NCBI GenBank assembly: GCA_038049695.1
Contig: CP142458.1
Coordinates: 66,001,501 to 66,065,500, forward strand
From: Cinnamomum chago
Taxonomy: Eukaryota; Streptophyta; Magnoliopsida; Laurales; Lauraceae
Length of the DNA: 64,000 nucleotides
Direction: 5' to 3'
The notes below the pieces were generated by a model. That model was not told the DNA's origin and made no database searches. It saw nothing but the letters and a program-made list of their open reading frames with translations. A program made the translations under genes and the position numbers. Positions 14,001 through 26,000 of the stretch are shown here, in pieces (positions within the stretch are counted from its first letter, which is position 1; each line of letters begins with the position of its first letter).

Positions 14001-17000
14001 TTTTTTTTGTGTGTGTGTGGGCGCGGGGGGGGGGGGGGTATCATTATAGTTCACCAACAAGTTAACTAATACAATTTACACCTATATAAATCTTTCTAAA
14101 GGCATCCCACCAAAAATAGCTAAAAGTCTTAAAATATCATTATTTATCTTCTTGAATTCATCACTCTTCTAAAGCCACCAAATTAACTAATATAATTTAC
14201 GCCTAAATCTTTCTAAAACTATTGTAACAAAAAATATCCTTGGGTATCTGGTTGTTAAGATTGTAATTATAAAAAAAATAGAAAAAAAAATAAAAAAAAC
14301 CTCTTAAATGTTGACATGCCATATATATGGACTAGTGGGGCTCCACATTTACAATCCATATTATTGGGGGCTAATCAAGCTGCATAACATCTCATGGAAA
14401 CTAATTTTATTCCTAACAAGAGTCTGTCTTACTCTTGGCTTGGCTAGTTATACAATAGCCTCCAAAGTTACAATTGGAGTAGTTGGACAAAACATTCTTT
14501 AAAATTAAATTAACTGTCTGAAATGCTTCCTTTGTGTCTGGTCGTGAGCTTAAGTGTGAAGCACTCTGTATAAATGTTGATTTACAATTGTAAGAAAGTA
14601 TAATTTTATATTTGAAATATTTTCAGAAACTTAATAATATCTAGCAATTAAAAACTGTTATCTATAAGATATTAATTTACATATGAACTGTATGATAGTG
14701 TTCTATTTGAAATATTTTCAGAAAATTAATAATATCTAGCAATTAAAAACTGTCATCTATAAGATGTTTAGAAAATGAATTTAGAAAAGCTAGTTGGACC
14801 TGTTTTACTAATTTAATCAGGCTCTTAACTTACGAAAATCTACACACAAGAACATACTACAAACTGTGCTTATGCGGTCCAGCTCTTGGGATCCACTTGG
14901 ATGCATTCCTATCATTGGGTGCAGGATAGATGGAAAGGTGTCTTTGCTGATAAGGTCTTCTAACAAAACAGCCCCACCAGATTATCGTTGCCCTTGATTT
15001 AACATCGTCAAAGTTAATTGTCTTTTAACCATATAATTGTTTTGAGATTCAATACAACGGTGAGCAAAGGTTCGATGAGTATAAAAATACCCTTTCTAAA
15101 TGGTGAGTAATGGCAAGTACAGGTTAAGAGTTAAAAGCCTTAAAGGTGGCCTTAAGTGGGATCTCTAGAGCTGGACTATACATTTAATCTGGTCATGGGA
15201 GAAAATTCTCCTTTAAGTTATGTCGGCTTATAATGTATAGTGATTCTATTTCACATTGTTTTGCTTGTGAAAGAGTAGGGGGTGATAATGCAGTTCGGTC
15301 TGGACATAGCTGACCTAAGGTAGCTGGCTAAATGTGCTAAGATTACTCATTAATGCATAATGGTCACTAATCTATCAAGGTGCCCCCTGTAAACTTGAGT
15401 CCTACTGTCCTAGACTATAAATGATGTAGAGCAGGGTACCAGGTGCGGGGCGGGTAGAGATGGAGGGAGAGGGACTAGAGATGGAAGATGGAGGGGGGAT
15501 AGGTCAGGCTTCACCTGAAAATCTTGGCCTCACACCAAACTCCCCATCGTGGGCGAGGAAGAAGAGAGAACTTGGGACAACCCAAAATCACTCCATAAAT
15601 TTTCGTTAATCATTCACTAAACCTCAAAGAGGCATTACAATGCTTTTATAATTGAAAACCAAACCTAGATCTAATATGGACCATCCTAACACATCGATGG
15701 CCAGAATTAAACATCCAACATAAAACATAAATAATTAAATAAAACTCTAAATAGACTAAAGATATGAGGGATGGGCTCAAAGAACTGGTTGAGATGGATG
15801 GGCTGGGCCCATTGGTGGGTCGACCCATGGGGACCATGGGTCTGTCCTGGATCAATAAAAGCTAAAACTAGCTTCACACGTATGTAGCTCAGCAGAACTA
15901 GAGGGGCCATGACTACAATGTAGCTCACTGGGAATGTTGAATGGATGGATTGGGGTATCTCTTACTTTTACTACATTTTTAGAACACTAGCAGTTTGCTT
16001 GTTAGGGTTTGAATCATTATAGTTTATTGTGGAAGATTGGTATTTTTCTGCTGAAAATGCACAAAAGCATGCACTTCTTATCAGAAGTTCTTGGATATTG
16101 CTGATGGTCAGAAAGAATCTTTTTCCCGATAAATTGATCGCCTTATTTCTTCATTTTTCATGGTTAGAAGAAATCTTTTTCTCGATAAGCTGATCTCCTT
16201 ATTTCTTGATTTCTAGGCTTGTTGAATTTGATAATTTGTTACTAAGAAAGGCATCTTGTTAACTTGGATGGGCACACTTTGTTGCACTTAGAAAAGTTCG
16301 GGCATTATGCATCTGCAAGTATTAAAAATAAACATAACATCTGGTATCTTATTACAGTTGATCTACTCTGGATATACTTGCACCCAGGGTTGGTTCTTTA
16401 CTCCTTGCATGAGTGATCCAACTTTAAGGTTAGCTTTCTTTACATAGCAAGCTGGCAGTATCGTCATTTTATGTTTCTCATATTTTCAGTAATATCTTCA
16501 AATGTTTACATGTATATGAATTATGTGTGATCATTTGGTTGGAGTGATCTATTCAAATTCTTTTGGAGAAAATTAGTAGAAACATCCGCTCTCTTGGAAG
16601 TGGGTAATTGTTCTTATGTGCGACTTTGATCTTTGCTAATTCTAGTTGTATTATTATATGTTTCTTTTATTGGAAACAAGTACTTTTTTCTTGGTAACAA
16701 AGATAACTTTGTTCAAAGTAGTGAATTGGATTACAACCACTAGAACCAGCGTAGGAGCACTTACTAAAAGCAAGCTAGATTACAACCATGAGGACACCAA
16801 CAATGTGAACAACTAGAGAAGCCAAATCATTGGGCTTTAGTACATGGAACTTCTAATATGCCTTGTTTAGCCAAGGGGTTGATTTGGGCCGATTTGAACT
16901 AAAACAAACTGGAGGGATTTTAGAATTGGATTAACCCCTTAACGCTTATACTCAAGATCTACCAAAAAACGATTCAAGAAAAATAACTAGACGAGCACAA

Positions 17001-20000
17001 AACTTGCACGAACCAAGAAGATGATACCTCAATCTTGATTTTGAGATTCCTTCTCCAACTCCAAAGTTTGAATGTACCCTCTTAGATGTATGTTATTGCA
17101 TAAAGAGGAAAACCCGGGCACTATCTCAAACATCAAATTAATGTAACAATGCTTTAATCTTAACCCTTAGAACATAAACCAAACCAAACCAAACCAAACC
17201 AAACCAAATCAAGCCTTTTCCCACTAGGTAGGGTCGGCTATATGGATTTGACGATGCCAATCAAATCTGTTTAGGGCTACGTCCTCTATTAGATCCATGT
17301 AGGCAAGGTTATGTTTAGTAGTTTCTTTCCAACTTCTCTTGGGTCTCCCTCTCCCTCTCCTACTCCTGGCAATCTCCATGCTTTCACACCTTTTAACAGG
17401 TGCCTCCGTTGGACGCCTTCTAACATGGCCGAACCATCTCAGTCAATTTTCTCTTTTTATCTTTAATTGGTGCTATTCCTACTTTGCCCCTAATCTCCTC
17501 ATTCTTAATCTTACCTCTCCTTGTAATCCCGCACATCCATCTTAGCATTCTCATCTCCGCAACTTCCATTTTCTTAACATGATTATGCTTTACTACCCAA
17601 CACTCTGATCCATATAACAGCGCTGGATGTACTGCTACCTTATAATACTTTCCTTTAACCTTGAGGGGGACTTTCCGATCACACAAAACCCCCGAAGCAC
17701 TCCTCCATTTGGTCCACTCGGCATGAATCATGTGACTTATATCAGTATTAATCTCTCCATCCTGTTGCATCATAGATCCAAGGTACCTAAAGTTTTCATT
17801 CTCTACAATCTTGTGTGCCCAAACTTACTATTAAGTTACCAGGTGTCCTACTTTGACTAAACTTGCATTCCATATATTCTGTCTTGCATCGACTTAACCT
17901 AAACCCTTTTGTCTCTAACATTTTCCGCCACAATTCTAGCTTAGCATTCACTCCTCTCGTCTCATCCACTAAAACAATGTCATCTGCAAATAGCATACAC
18001 CACGGCACCTCATCCTGAATATGTCTTGTAATCTCATCCATAACTAGTGCAAACAAGTACGGGCTTAACGCTGAACCTTGGTATAGACCAATCGTGATAG
18101 GAAACTCTTTAGTCTTTCCGCCAGTCGTTCTTATAGATGTCACAGCTCTATTATACATATCCTTTATCGCCTCAGTATATGCGACACACACTCTTTTCTT
18201 TTCCAGTACTCTCCATAGAATCTCCCTAGGAACTCGGTCATAGGCCTTCTCCAAGTCAATGAACACCATATGTAAATCTCTCTGACCTTCTCTATACTGT
18301 TCCATTAACCTTCTCAGGAGAGAGATAGCCTCATGGTTGATCTCCCAGGCATGAAACCAAATTGATTCTTTGAAATGTTTGTTGTTTTTCTTAGTTTTCT
18401 CTCAATAACTCTCTCTCATAATTTCATTGTATGGCTCATCAATTTAATCCCGCGGTAGTTCATACAGTCCTGAATATCTCCTTTGTTCTTGTATATGGGT
18501 ATAAGAATACTTTTCCTCCATGCATCAGGCATCTTCTTGCTCTTTAGCACTACATTAAAAAGCTTTGTCAACCAACTTATGCCATCCTCCCCCAAGCATC
18601 TCCAAACCTCAATAGGGATACCATCTGGCCCAACCGCTTTCCCATTCTTCATCCTTTTCAATATTTCTTTAACTTCTTCCCTACCCCGCAAGCATCTCCA
18701 AACCTCAATAGGGGACCATCTGGCCCAACCGCTTTCTCATTCTTCATCCTTTTCAATACTTCTATGACTTCTTCCCTACTGATTCTCCTATAGAACATAT
18801 AATTCGATTCTTCTCTAGAAATGGTAAGTTGCCCCAATTGTATGTCACTACTACTACTATTGTTAAATAACTTGTAGAAGTAGCTTTTCCAATGCTGCTT
18901 TATCTCCTCATCCTTTACTAATACATTTTCATCCTCATCCTTAATGCATTTAACTTGGTTTAAGTCCTTGGTCCGCCTGTCTCTGGCTTTGGCAAGCTTG
19001 AATATCTCTCTTTCGCCTTCCTTAGTGTCAAGTCGCCTATATAGCTCCTCAAATGCCTTTGTCTTGGCTTCACTAACCGCCTTTTTGGTTTCTCTTTTTG
19101 CTTCTTTATACCTCTCCAAGTTCGCTTCATTTCGATCATTTTGCCAAGTTTTAAAGCACTCTCTTTTAACTCTTATCTTGTCTTGGACGGCCTCGCTCCA
19201 CCACCATGCCTTTCTGTGCCGGAGCACCTCCTTTGGATTCTCCTAAGACTTCTTTCCCTACGCTCCTAATACACTCTGCTACCTTATCCCACATATTATT
19301 TGCACTCTCATTCACCGCCCAAACGTCTTCCTCTAGTACTTTTTTCCTTAATTCTAGTTGTTTATCACCTTTCAAGTTCCACCATTTAGTCCTTGAGCAT
19401 CTATACAACTTCTTTTTTCTAGTCCACCTTTGTAGCTGCACATCTATGATCAACAACCTATGTTGGGAAGTCAAGCTCTCCCCCGGTATAACCTTGCAAT
19501 CTTTACAAGCTAAGCGGTCTCTTTTCCTAGTTAAGAAGAAGTCAATCTGTGTCCTTGAGGAGCCACTCTTATAAGTCACCAAATGCTCCTCTCTTCCTAA
19601 AAAAGGTGTTAGTTACCATGAGATCATAAGCCACTGAAAACTCCAAAATATCCTTCCCTTCATTTCTATTACCGTATCCTTGTCTGATGCAGACCCTAGG
19701 GTTAGGGCTTGCGTAGATGCCGAAGCACGTGTCAAAAACACCTCAAATTATCTCCGCAGAGATTTCTAACACGAGGAAAACCTCTCCAAGGGAAAATCCC
19801 AATCTTTATTCAACTCCAAAATATGAGATTATCATCTCTACAATGTAATATAAATAAGCAAAGTAACTAAGGACCTAAGAAAACCTAATCTAATAATAGA
19901 AAGTATCCTAATCAAACTAAGAAACCAAATAAATCAGCATACTAATCCTAATTACAATAAAATTAAGAAGTTACTAAAAATAAACATTCTGCTCTGCATC

Positions 20001-23000
20001 ATTCCCCTCAGGTTGAAAGAAGAGTTCGACCTCAAACTCGGGTTTGCTTCAAGTTGCCTCTATATATACGATGTACGTGAAGCACTTCCTTTGTAGCAGG
20101 GGCCCTTGATTTCTTTGTCGGTGATTCTGGCTTCTTTGGATGAAGAGTAACTTCTTGTCCACCGTGTATGAAGGTATACGTGGTGTTCCGCATCCCATGA
20201 GTACCATCCTTGTCATACGTCCATGGGCGACCCAATAGGATATCTCCACTGTCCATTAGTAGCACATCACACCAAATTGTATCTTTGTAATCATCACCAA
20301 CTGAAAAGTAACTTGACATGTATGCCGCACATGCGCTTCATCACCTCTCATTAGCCATTTGACAAAGTATGGACGATTGTGCTTGTAAACCTTCAACTTC
20401 AAGCGATCAATAAGAGATTGGGAGATAATATTCTCACAACTTCCACCATCAATGACAACTGTACAATTTTGCCCATGTATTTTACCTGTGGAACGAAAAA
20501 TATTTTTCCGCAACCATTTCTTCTCAACAGTGGGAAACGACTTTTGTTACACCAAGAGAAGTTTACCCTCTGTGTCAGCTGAAATGTCCTCCACTTCATT
20601 GGAGTCTTCACTTTTAGGATCATCTTTTGTTTCCGGTTCTTCTGGTGCACCTTCTATTAAATTGATTCTTTTTGGGCATTCAAACGCACGGTGACCCTTT
20701 TGCTTACAATGAAAGCATGTGAACTTGTTCTGATCTTCAAACTTGGAGGCAAACTTTTATGAGGAATTAGCACTTGGATTGAAGTCTTGCTTTGCTGGGG
20801 TCTTTTGTGCGGGCCATTTAGACACACTAAACTTCCGAGCTTGATAATTAGCAATGTCTTCCGCTTTGATCGCATGTTGGATGATCTCATCAACATTATC
20901 AAAATTCTTGAATGTAAGAATATGTTGTATGTCAATACGCAGCCCATGAAAATATCGATCAACCAACACATCATCATCTTCATTCAAGCCACAACGAGCT
21001 TGCATGGTTAGGAACTCCTCAGAATATCCAATCACAGTTTTGAAACCTTGCTTTAAATCTTGAAAACTTGAACGAAGATCTCTTGAATAATTCACAGGGA
21101 GGAATTTTTGCTTCAATAAATTCTTCATCTCAATCCATGTTTCAACGGGGTCAATATTCTGATTTCTTCGTTTCTTTTGCAACTCGGCCTTCCAAATCGC
21201 AGCATAATTGCGCAATCGAGTTGCCACTAAAGTGACTTTATGACCATCCGTCATTGGCTTGTGTGCAAAAATATTTTCAACACACACTAACCAATCCATG
21301 AATTCCTCCGGTTTCAACTTTCCATCCTATTCGGGAATTACGAGCTTAATGCCCAAATCACGATCAACATTGACTGCATGTGGATCTCGTTGATTCCGAT
21401 TATGTCCTCCATGAGCTTGATGATTATCCTCACGCCGATTAGTTTCTAAAGTAGTTAATCGGGTGTCAATTCTGGCAAGAGTGTCTTGCATTTGGACCAT
21501 GATGGCGGATAGTTGATTAACATTTGCTGATAATTCCGCTATGGTTCCCCTCAATTCATCATCATTGTGAGAGGAAGATTCAGCTTCTATTGGGAGGCAT
21601 TTTTTTTTAAAGCAAATTTAAAATGTCGGACGAACCTGATGTGTAGATCTGCTCGTCACAATCACGCTGGCGAAAATGGATCTGAAATTGGACGGTGGAT
21701 GAGCCCGATATCGTCAGAAGAAATCTCAACCGTTGATCTTTGTCAAGGGGCTGGATGATTGATCGGATGCTGAGATGCAATGATGATGTTAGCCTTAAGG
21801 TTATTGATGGTAGCACTACGTTGTCTTGGCTGTGTTATTGCAGATGGGCTTGAAAATCAGGCCTGGCCCAAATTCAAGTGGCCCAAAGTCAGAAACACAC
21901 TCCTCCCTGCTTCGATCTGAGCGCCTGAAAGAAGAAGAAAGAGGGGCTGAAGCCCTTCCTTGCTGTTGCTTCCACGAAACAATAGGAGAAGATGGAGCGG
22001 GCACTGGCAATTGGCGATGGAGTTGCGGCGAGGAGCTCGGCGATGATGATTGGCGCTCGACGATGACGATGGGTATCGACGAGGCTGATGATAACGATTG
22101 GATGATGCACGACGACGAGGAGGAGGAGCAGGTGAATGGCAGGGAAGAGCTCTAGAGTTGAATGACTTCGGTGCCAGGTACGTTTTCGTGTCCTCTACTA
22201 CCGCTGCTTTCTTCTTTCCTTCTTCTGCTACTCTTTTTTTTTTTTTTTTTGTAATCTCTGGGTTGGGGTTCAAGACGAGAGGAGTGCAGCGATGGGTTTG
22301 GGTTGGGCGGATTAGGTGTGGCTAGGGTTCTATGGAACAGGAATTAGGCTGTTTCGCGGGGTGGGTTTTAATGGCCGATTTTGGAAGGGGGTTTTGGTGG
22401 TAGTGGGCGTGGGTTCTCGATTAGCAGGGGGTAATGGTGAAGGGACAGACGGATAGGGGTTCGGTTTGAGCAATGGTTGGGCGTGATGGCAGTGGTGTGT
22501 GTCGGAGATGAAGGATGGACAATGGATATGCTCCGATTGGTGACCGGAGACGGATCGGAGTGACATGGATCTTCGTTCTGATACCAATTGATGCAGACCC
22601 TAGGGTTAGGGCTTGCGTAGATGCCAAAGCACGTGTAAAAAACACTTCAAATTATCTCCGCAGAGATTTCTAACACGAGGAAAACCTCTCCAAGGGAAAA
22701 TCCCAATCTTTATTCAACTTCAAAATCTGAGATTATCATCTCTACAATGTAATATAAATAGGCAAAGTAACTTAGGGCCTAAGAGAACCTAATCTAATAA
22801 TAGAAAGTATCCTAATCAAACTAAGAAACCAAATAAATCAGCATACTAATCCTAATTACAATAAAATTAAGAAGTTACTAAAAATAAACATTCTGCTCTG
22901 CATCAATGTCCCCCGTGTACCCCTTAAAACATAATAAAATAAAAATGACCAGCATTCCCTAAATTCGTCACTACTACACATCCTATCAAGAAAATGGGCA

Positions 23001-26000
23001 ATGACTTTTTAAAAAGAATTTGGAATCATAGGAACTTGGGCTTGTTTGAAGCCACGAAAATAAAGCCTGGATGGATCCATGTGTGGGCTTGGTGGATTGG
23101 CTTAGGGCTTGGGCTGTGGCTGCTTCTTCAGTTTCATCATTCTTACCCACTTGAAAAAGAATTCGCCCTCTAATTCGGATTGCATATCGATACTGGAGGA
23201 GAATCAATTGCACTTTGGTTATTCTTGTGGGAAAATCTTTGCCCTTGCACTTGTGAACAGCGGTATATTTGCAAAAGCAGTGTAGAACATCCATCTAATC
23301 TGCCCAAAGTAACTTAAATACTTAATTTAACATTGTATAATCTTTTACCCAAAAAAAAAAACATTGTATAATCAGGCCATGTATGAAACTGAAAAGAAGA
23401 TTGCTTAAATGGATCTTAACAGATTCATCTGTCGCATTCAGGGACCAAATGTTTCATGATGCCCCTTTACTGCCTAAGTTAAAATCGCCTAGGTAAGACT
23501 TTCCATTGAGTTTATTAGGTCTCTATCAACAAGTTAGTAAACATACAAATTCATAGTATCAACATTGCCACCTGGGTATACATCAAGGGTCAGACGGACC
23601 ATCATCAAAACCATTATATTGACCTCAACATTAGCCATCTCCTTAACAATCATATTGGATGTTGATATTTACTTACGTCTTCTCTACATCCCTTTTGTGG
23701 TGGCTCATCAGTCATCACATGGATCGCTCTGATAATCCATTAACATCACCTTGGACTGGAGGTTCAGATCCCACTGCTAACTCAACTAGTTGTGGGATAA
23801 TGGTGTGTAACTGTTTCTTAATGGTTTGTATCCTTTCTTTCTGTTGATCTAATAATTAGTATCCTTCGTTATTCTTGGCCTCTGGCTCGACCACATGGCA
23901 TGCTGGACATTATGGAGGAACCCAAAGAAGTCTAGGCGAAAGAGCAAGGCTCTGATACCAATTTGATGCAGGTCAATCTAGACTACAACAACCTCAAGAG
24001 AACTTATAACTGGATTAAACCCCTTGAGACTTATTCCCAAGATCTACCCGACAAGACTCAAGAAAGTAACCATAAAAGCAGAGGACTTGCAAAAACCAAG
24101 AAGAAGAATACCTCAATCCCAATTTAGATATTCCTTCCCCAACTCCAAAGTTCGAATGCACCCTAGCAAGGGTTGAGTGTGTACTACTACTGTAGATAAC
24201 AATATCTTTACCAAACTAAAAGCTATGGTTTTCGGCCCTGTTATTGATTATGTATGTTATTCCATAAAGAGAAAAGACCTAAACATAATCTCAACCATCA
24301 AATTAACCTAATAATGTTTTAATATTGCCCCTTAAACATAACAAAAATAGAAGAAGTGACTTAAATGCTCTAAATTCATCACAATCCTATGTCTTACCTA
24401 GAAAGGGGCATAGCTTTCTCAAATGAAATTGAAATTTCACAAAATTGGGATCATTAAAAATCTAGCTCAATAACCCATCCGTCCGAATTCATCCCATTTG
24501 TTGCATCAAATTAGACTATTTATTAACAACACAAAATAATGAAAGCTTGGTTGTAGCGCAATTGGTCAGGGACATGGGAGTGTGAGTAAAAGTGCGTGAA
24601 TTTGAGTCTCCACTGTAGCAATAAAATAAAACAAACAAATAAATAATAGAAATAAAACCTAGATGGATCTTTGTTTTGTCTTGACGTGTTGCTTGGCCTT
24701 CATGGAGGCTTCCTCTTTGGTTGCATCAAGGTCTGCCACTATATTTGGTTCTTTTTAAGTATGATGAAATTTAATGTCCAAGGATGCTGGATGAACCTTG
24801 GTTTCTTTCAAAATGAAATAGTACTTCAAAAGGAGTCTCATCTCTCTTTAGGATCTAACTGATAGCAATGGAGAAGAATGGCTCATATATTGGCAACAAC
24901 ACATACATGTATTATTAAAGGAGAAATGGTACATTTCCAAGAACATATGGAGGTCAACACATTAAGTTGATGAATGACCTAGAATAGGAAAGTATCTACT
25001 TCATAAATCTGCAAACACATCAACAACTACTGAAGTTTTAATGTAAGCAACCTCTTGAAAAACCTCTTTTTCAAGATTAACCCACACAAGAATTTATTCT
25101 CGGAGGATTTAGGTTCTTAAAATCTAGTATGACAATCTCACAAAGTTTCTACTAGATTTTGCAATTGCAATTCCCTCCCTGTTCCTCAGACCCTCTTTCA
25201 AAAAATCCTTATTTTTTTTTCATGTTGTCTAAATCCTCCTTCTTTCTTTCTCAGCTTGGATATTGCATTTTACCTCCTCATTCATCGATCTTGTTTTGCC
25301 CATGCGTGTGTACATGTGTGTGTCACACAAGTGCAGTGTGTATATTTCTCCTTTTATAGGAAGAGAATTTTTGTAGTATTTCTTCACGAGGGTTCATGCT
25401 TCCTCCGCTTTCTCAAACCTCATATGTGAGTAAGTACTTCCATATACAAAAGTCTCAACTGTAGCCCTGAGCCTTTTTTTCACTTACCCTTATTCAATTA
25501 CACTTTTGTGTCATCACCTTCTCTAACTTCATGGAGACACATGTTCTTCTAGATTTTGAGCAAATTCAGTGAGTGATCTGGGGTTGGTATTGACAAATTT
25601 GACTGAATAATAACCCTACAAAATAGTCCTCCCATTCCTTAGAAATCAAGAATCTATTGATTCTTGTCAATAGAATTTTTCTATCGATCTAGGATATGTC
25701 ACAAGGAAGTCTTAAAATAGATGCCACACCTGCCATTGGTGCAAAAGCCATAACCTGACATTAACCTATTGTTGTTTTTTGAGAGAGAATTAATTGTTTT
25801 GCCTCCTGACAAGTAGATGGATAGATATTAGATAGTGGCTTGATAGTGGGATGGTGTTCATACTTTAGTCATATCCTGACAAGCAGATGGATATATAGTT
25901 TAATGGATAGATAGCAGGATGGTCTTCACACATATTGGCCCCCTCATACCCCCTAGTTGCCCAATAGCTGGCAACACTTCCATATGCAACTTCTGCTCCT

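Larger units (their letters stand above)
12257..14060 (-). mobile_element. Old non-autonomous LTR element D, DGK intron 7
   Basis: The left LTR (about 12257-12794) starts TGATGTAG and ends CTGCATCA. It is followed by TTTGACTTTGGTTGGAGGAA, related to the polypurine-side sequence of element B. The right LTR begins near 13908 and shares a GGTAATC block and the following 40 bp with the left. It is preceded by CTCCAATACCA, a mutated tRNA-iMet primer site read on the minus strand. The right limit is uncertain because of simple repeats at 13993-14040. No intact ORF. Confidence 0.45.
19685..22905 (-). mobile_element. Element B: gag-protease-only LTR retrotransposon inserted in the LINE
   Basis: Terminal repeats 19685-20001 and 22589-22905 are 317 bp each, beginning TGATGCAG and ending CTGCATCA, with nine differences counted by eye. 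The primer site (GTTCTGATACCA, 22575-22586) and a polypurine run (complement of TTCCCCTCAGG at 20002-20012) set the orientation as minus. Flanks TTGTC (19680-19684) and ATGTC (22906-22910) fit a 5-bp target duplication with one change. The interior has gag and protease but no reverse transcriptase, RNase H or integrase, and a roughly 1-kb GC-rich leader. It resembles the non-autonomous TR-GAG class of Ty3/gypsy elements. Confidence 0.88.
17178..22920 (-). mobile_element. 5'-truncated RTE-type LINE inserted in element A (interrupted by element B)
   Basis: The 3' end, on the minus strand, is an (AACCA)n tract at 17178-17207 with the usual AAGCCTTTTCCCACTAGGTA tail region. LINE sequence runs to 19684 and resumes at 22906-22920 after element B; translation across the break gives GVHGG then GYGNRNEG, as in RTE endonucleases. 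Flanking CCCTTAGAACATAA (17164-17177) and CCCTTAAAACATAA (22921-22934) form a 14-bp target duplication with one mismatch. Only about 2.5 kb of LINE remains. Confidence 0.85.
16880..24508 (-). mobile_element. LTR element A, outer layer of the nest in DGK intron 8
   Basis: The right LTR 23964-24508 (545 bp, TGATGCAGG to TTGCATCA) is preceded at 23948-23960 by GGCTCTGATACCA. On the minus strand this reads TGGTATCAGAGCC, the tRNA-iMet primer-binding site, so the element runs right to left. The left LTR starts near 16880 and ends near 23139 (TTTCATCA). It is split by the LINE insertion at 17178-22920. LTR halves align on TACCTCAAT, TCCAACTCCAAAGTT, TGTATGTTATT and CCTTA-ACATAA. The internal region is only about 810 bp and has no ORF. 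Flanking 5-mers do not match, so the termini are old or rearranged. Confidence 0.7.

Noticed and set aside
13698..14060. 120-residue minus-strand ORF
   Set aside because: Its N-terminus comes from a T- and G-run simple repeat and the rest from old LTR element D.
17178..17207. (AACCA)n tract as an independent satellite
   Set aside because: It is the 3' tail of the LINE, directly adjoining the target duplication.
21826..22155. 109-residue plus-strand ORF with an acidic tail
   Set aside because: It lies in the leader of element B, opposite to the element's own direction, with no domain.
24545..24620. Functional tRNA gene
   Set aside because: A and B boxes are degenerate and no cloverleaf can be drawn; it fits a SINE relic better.
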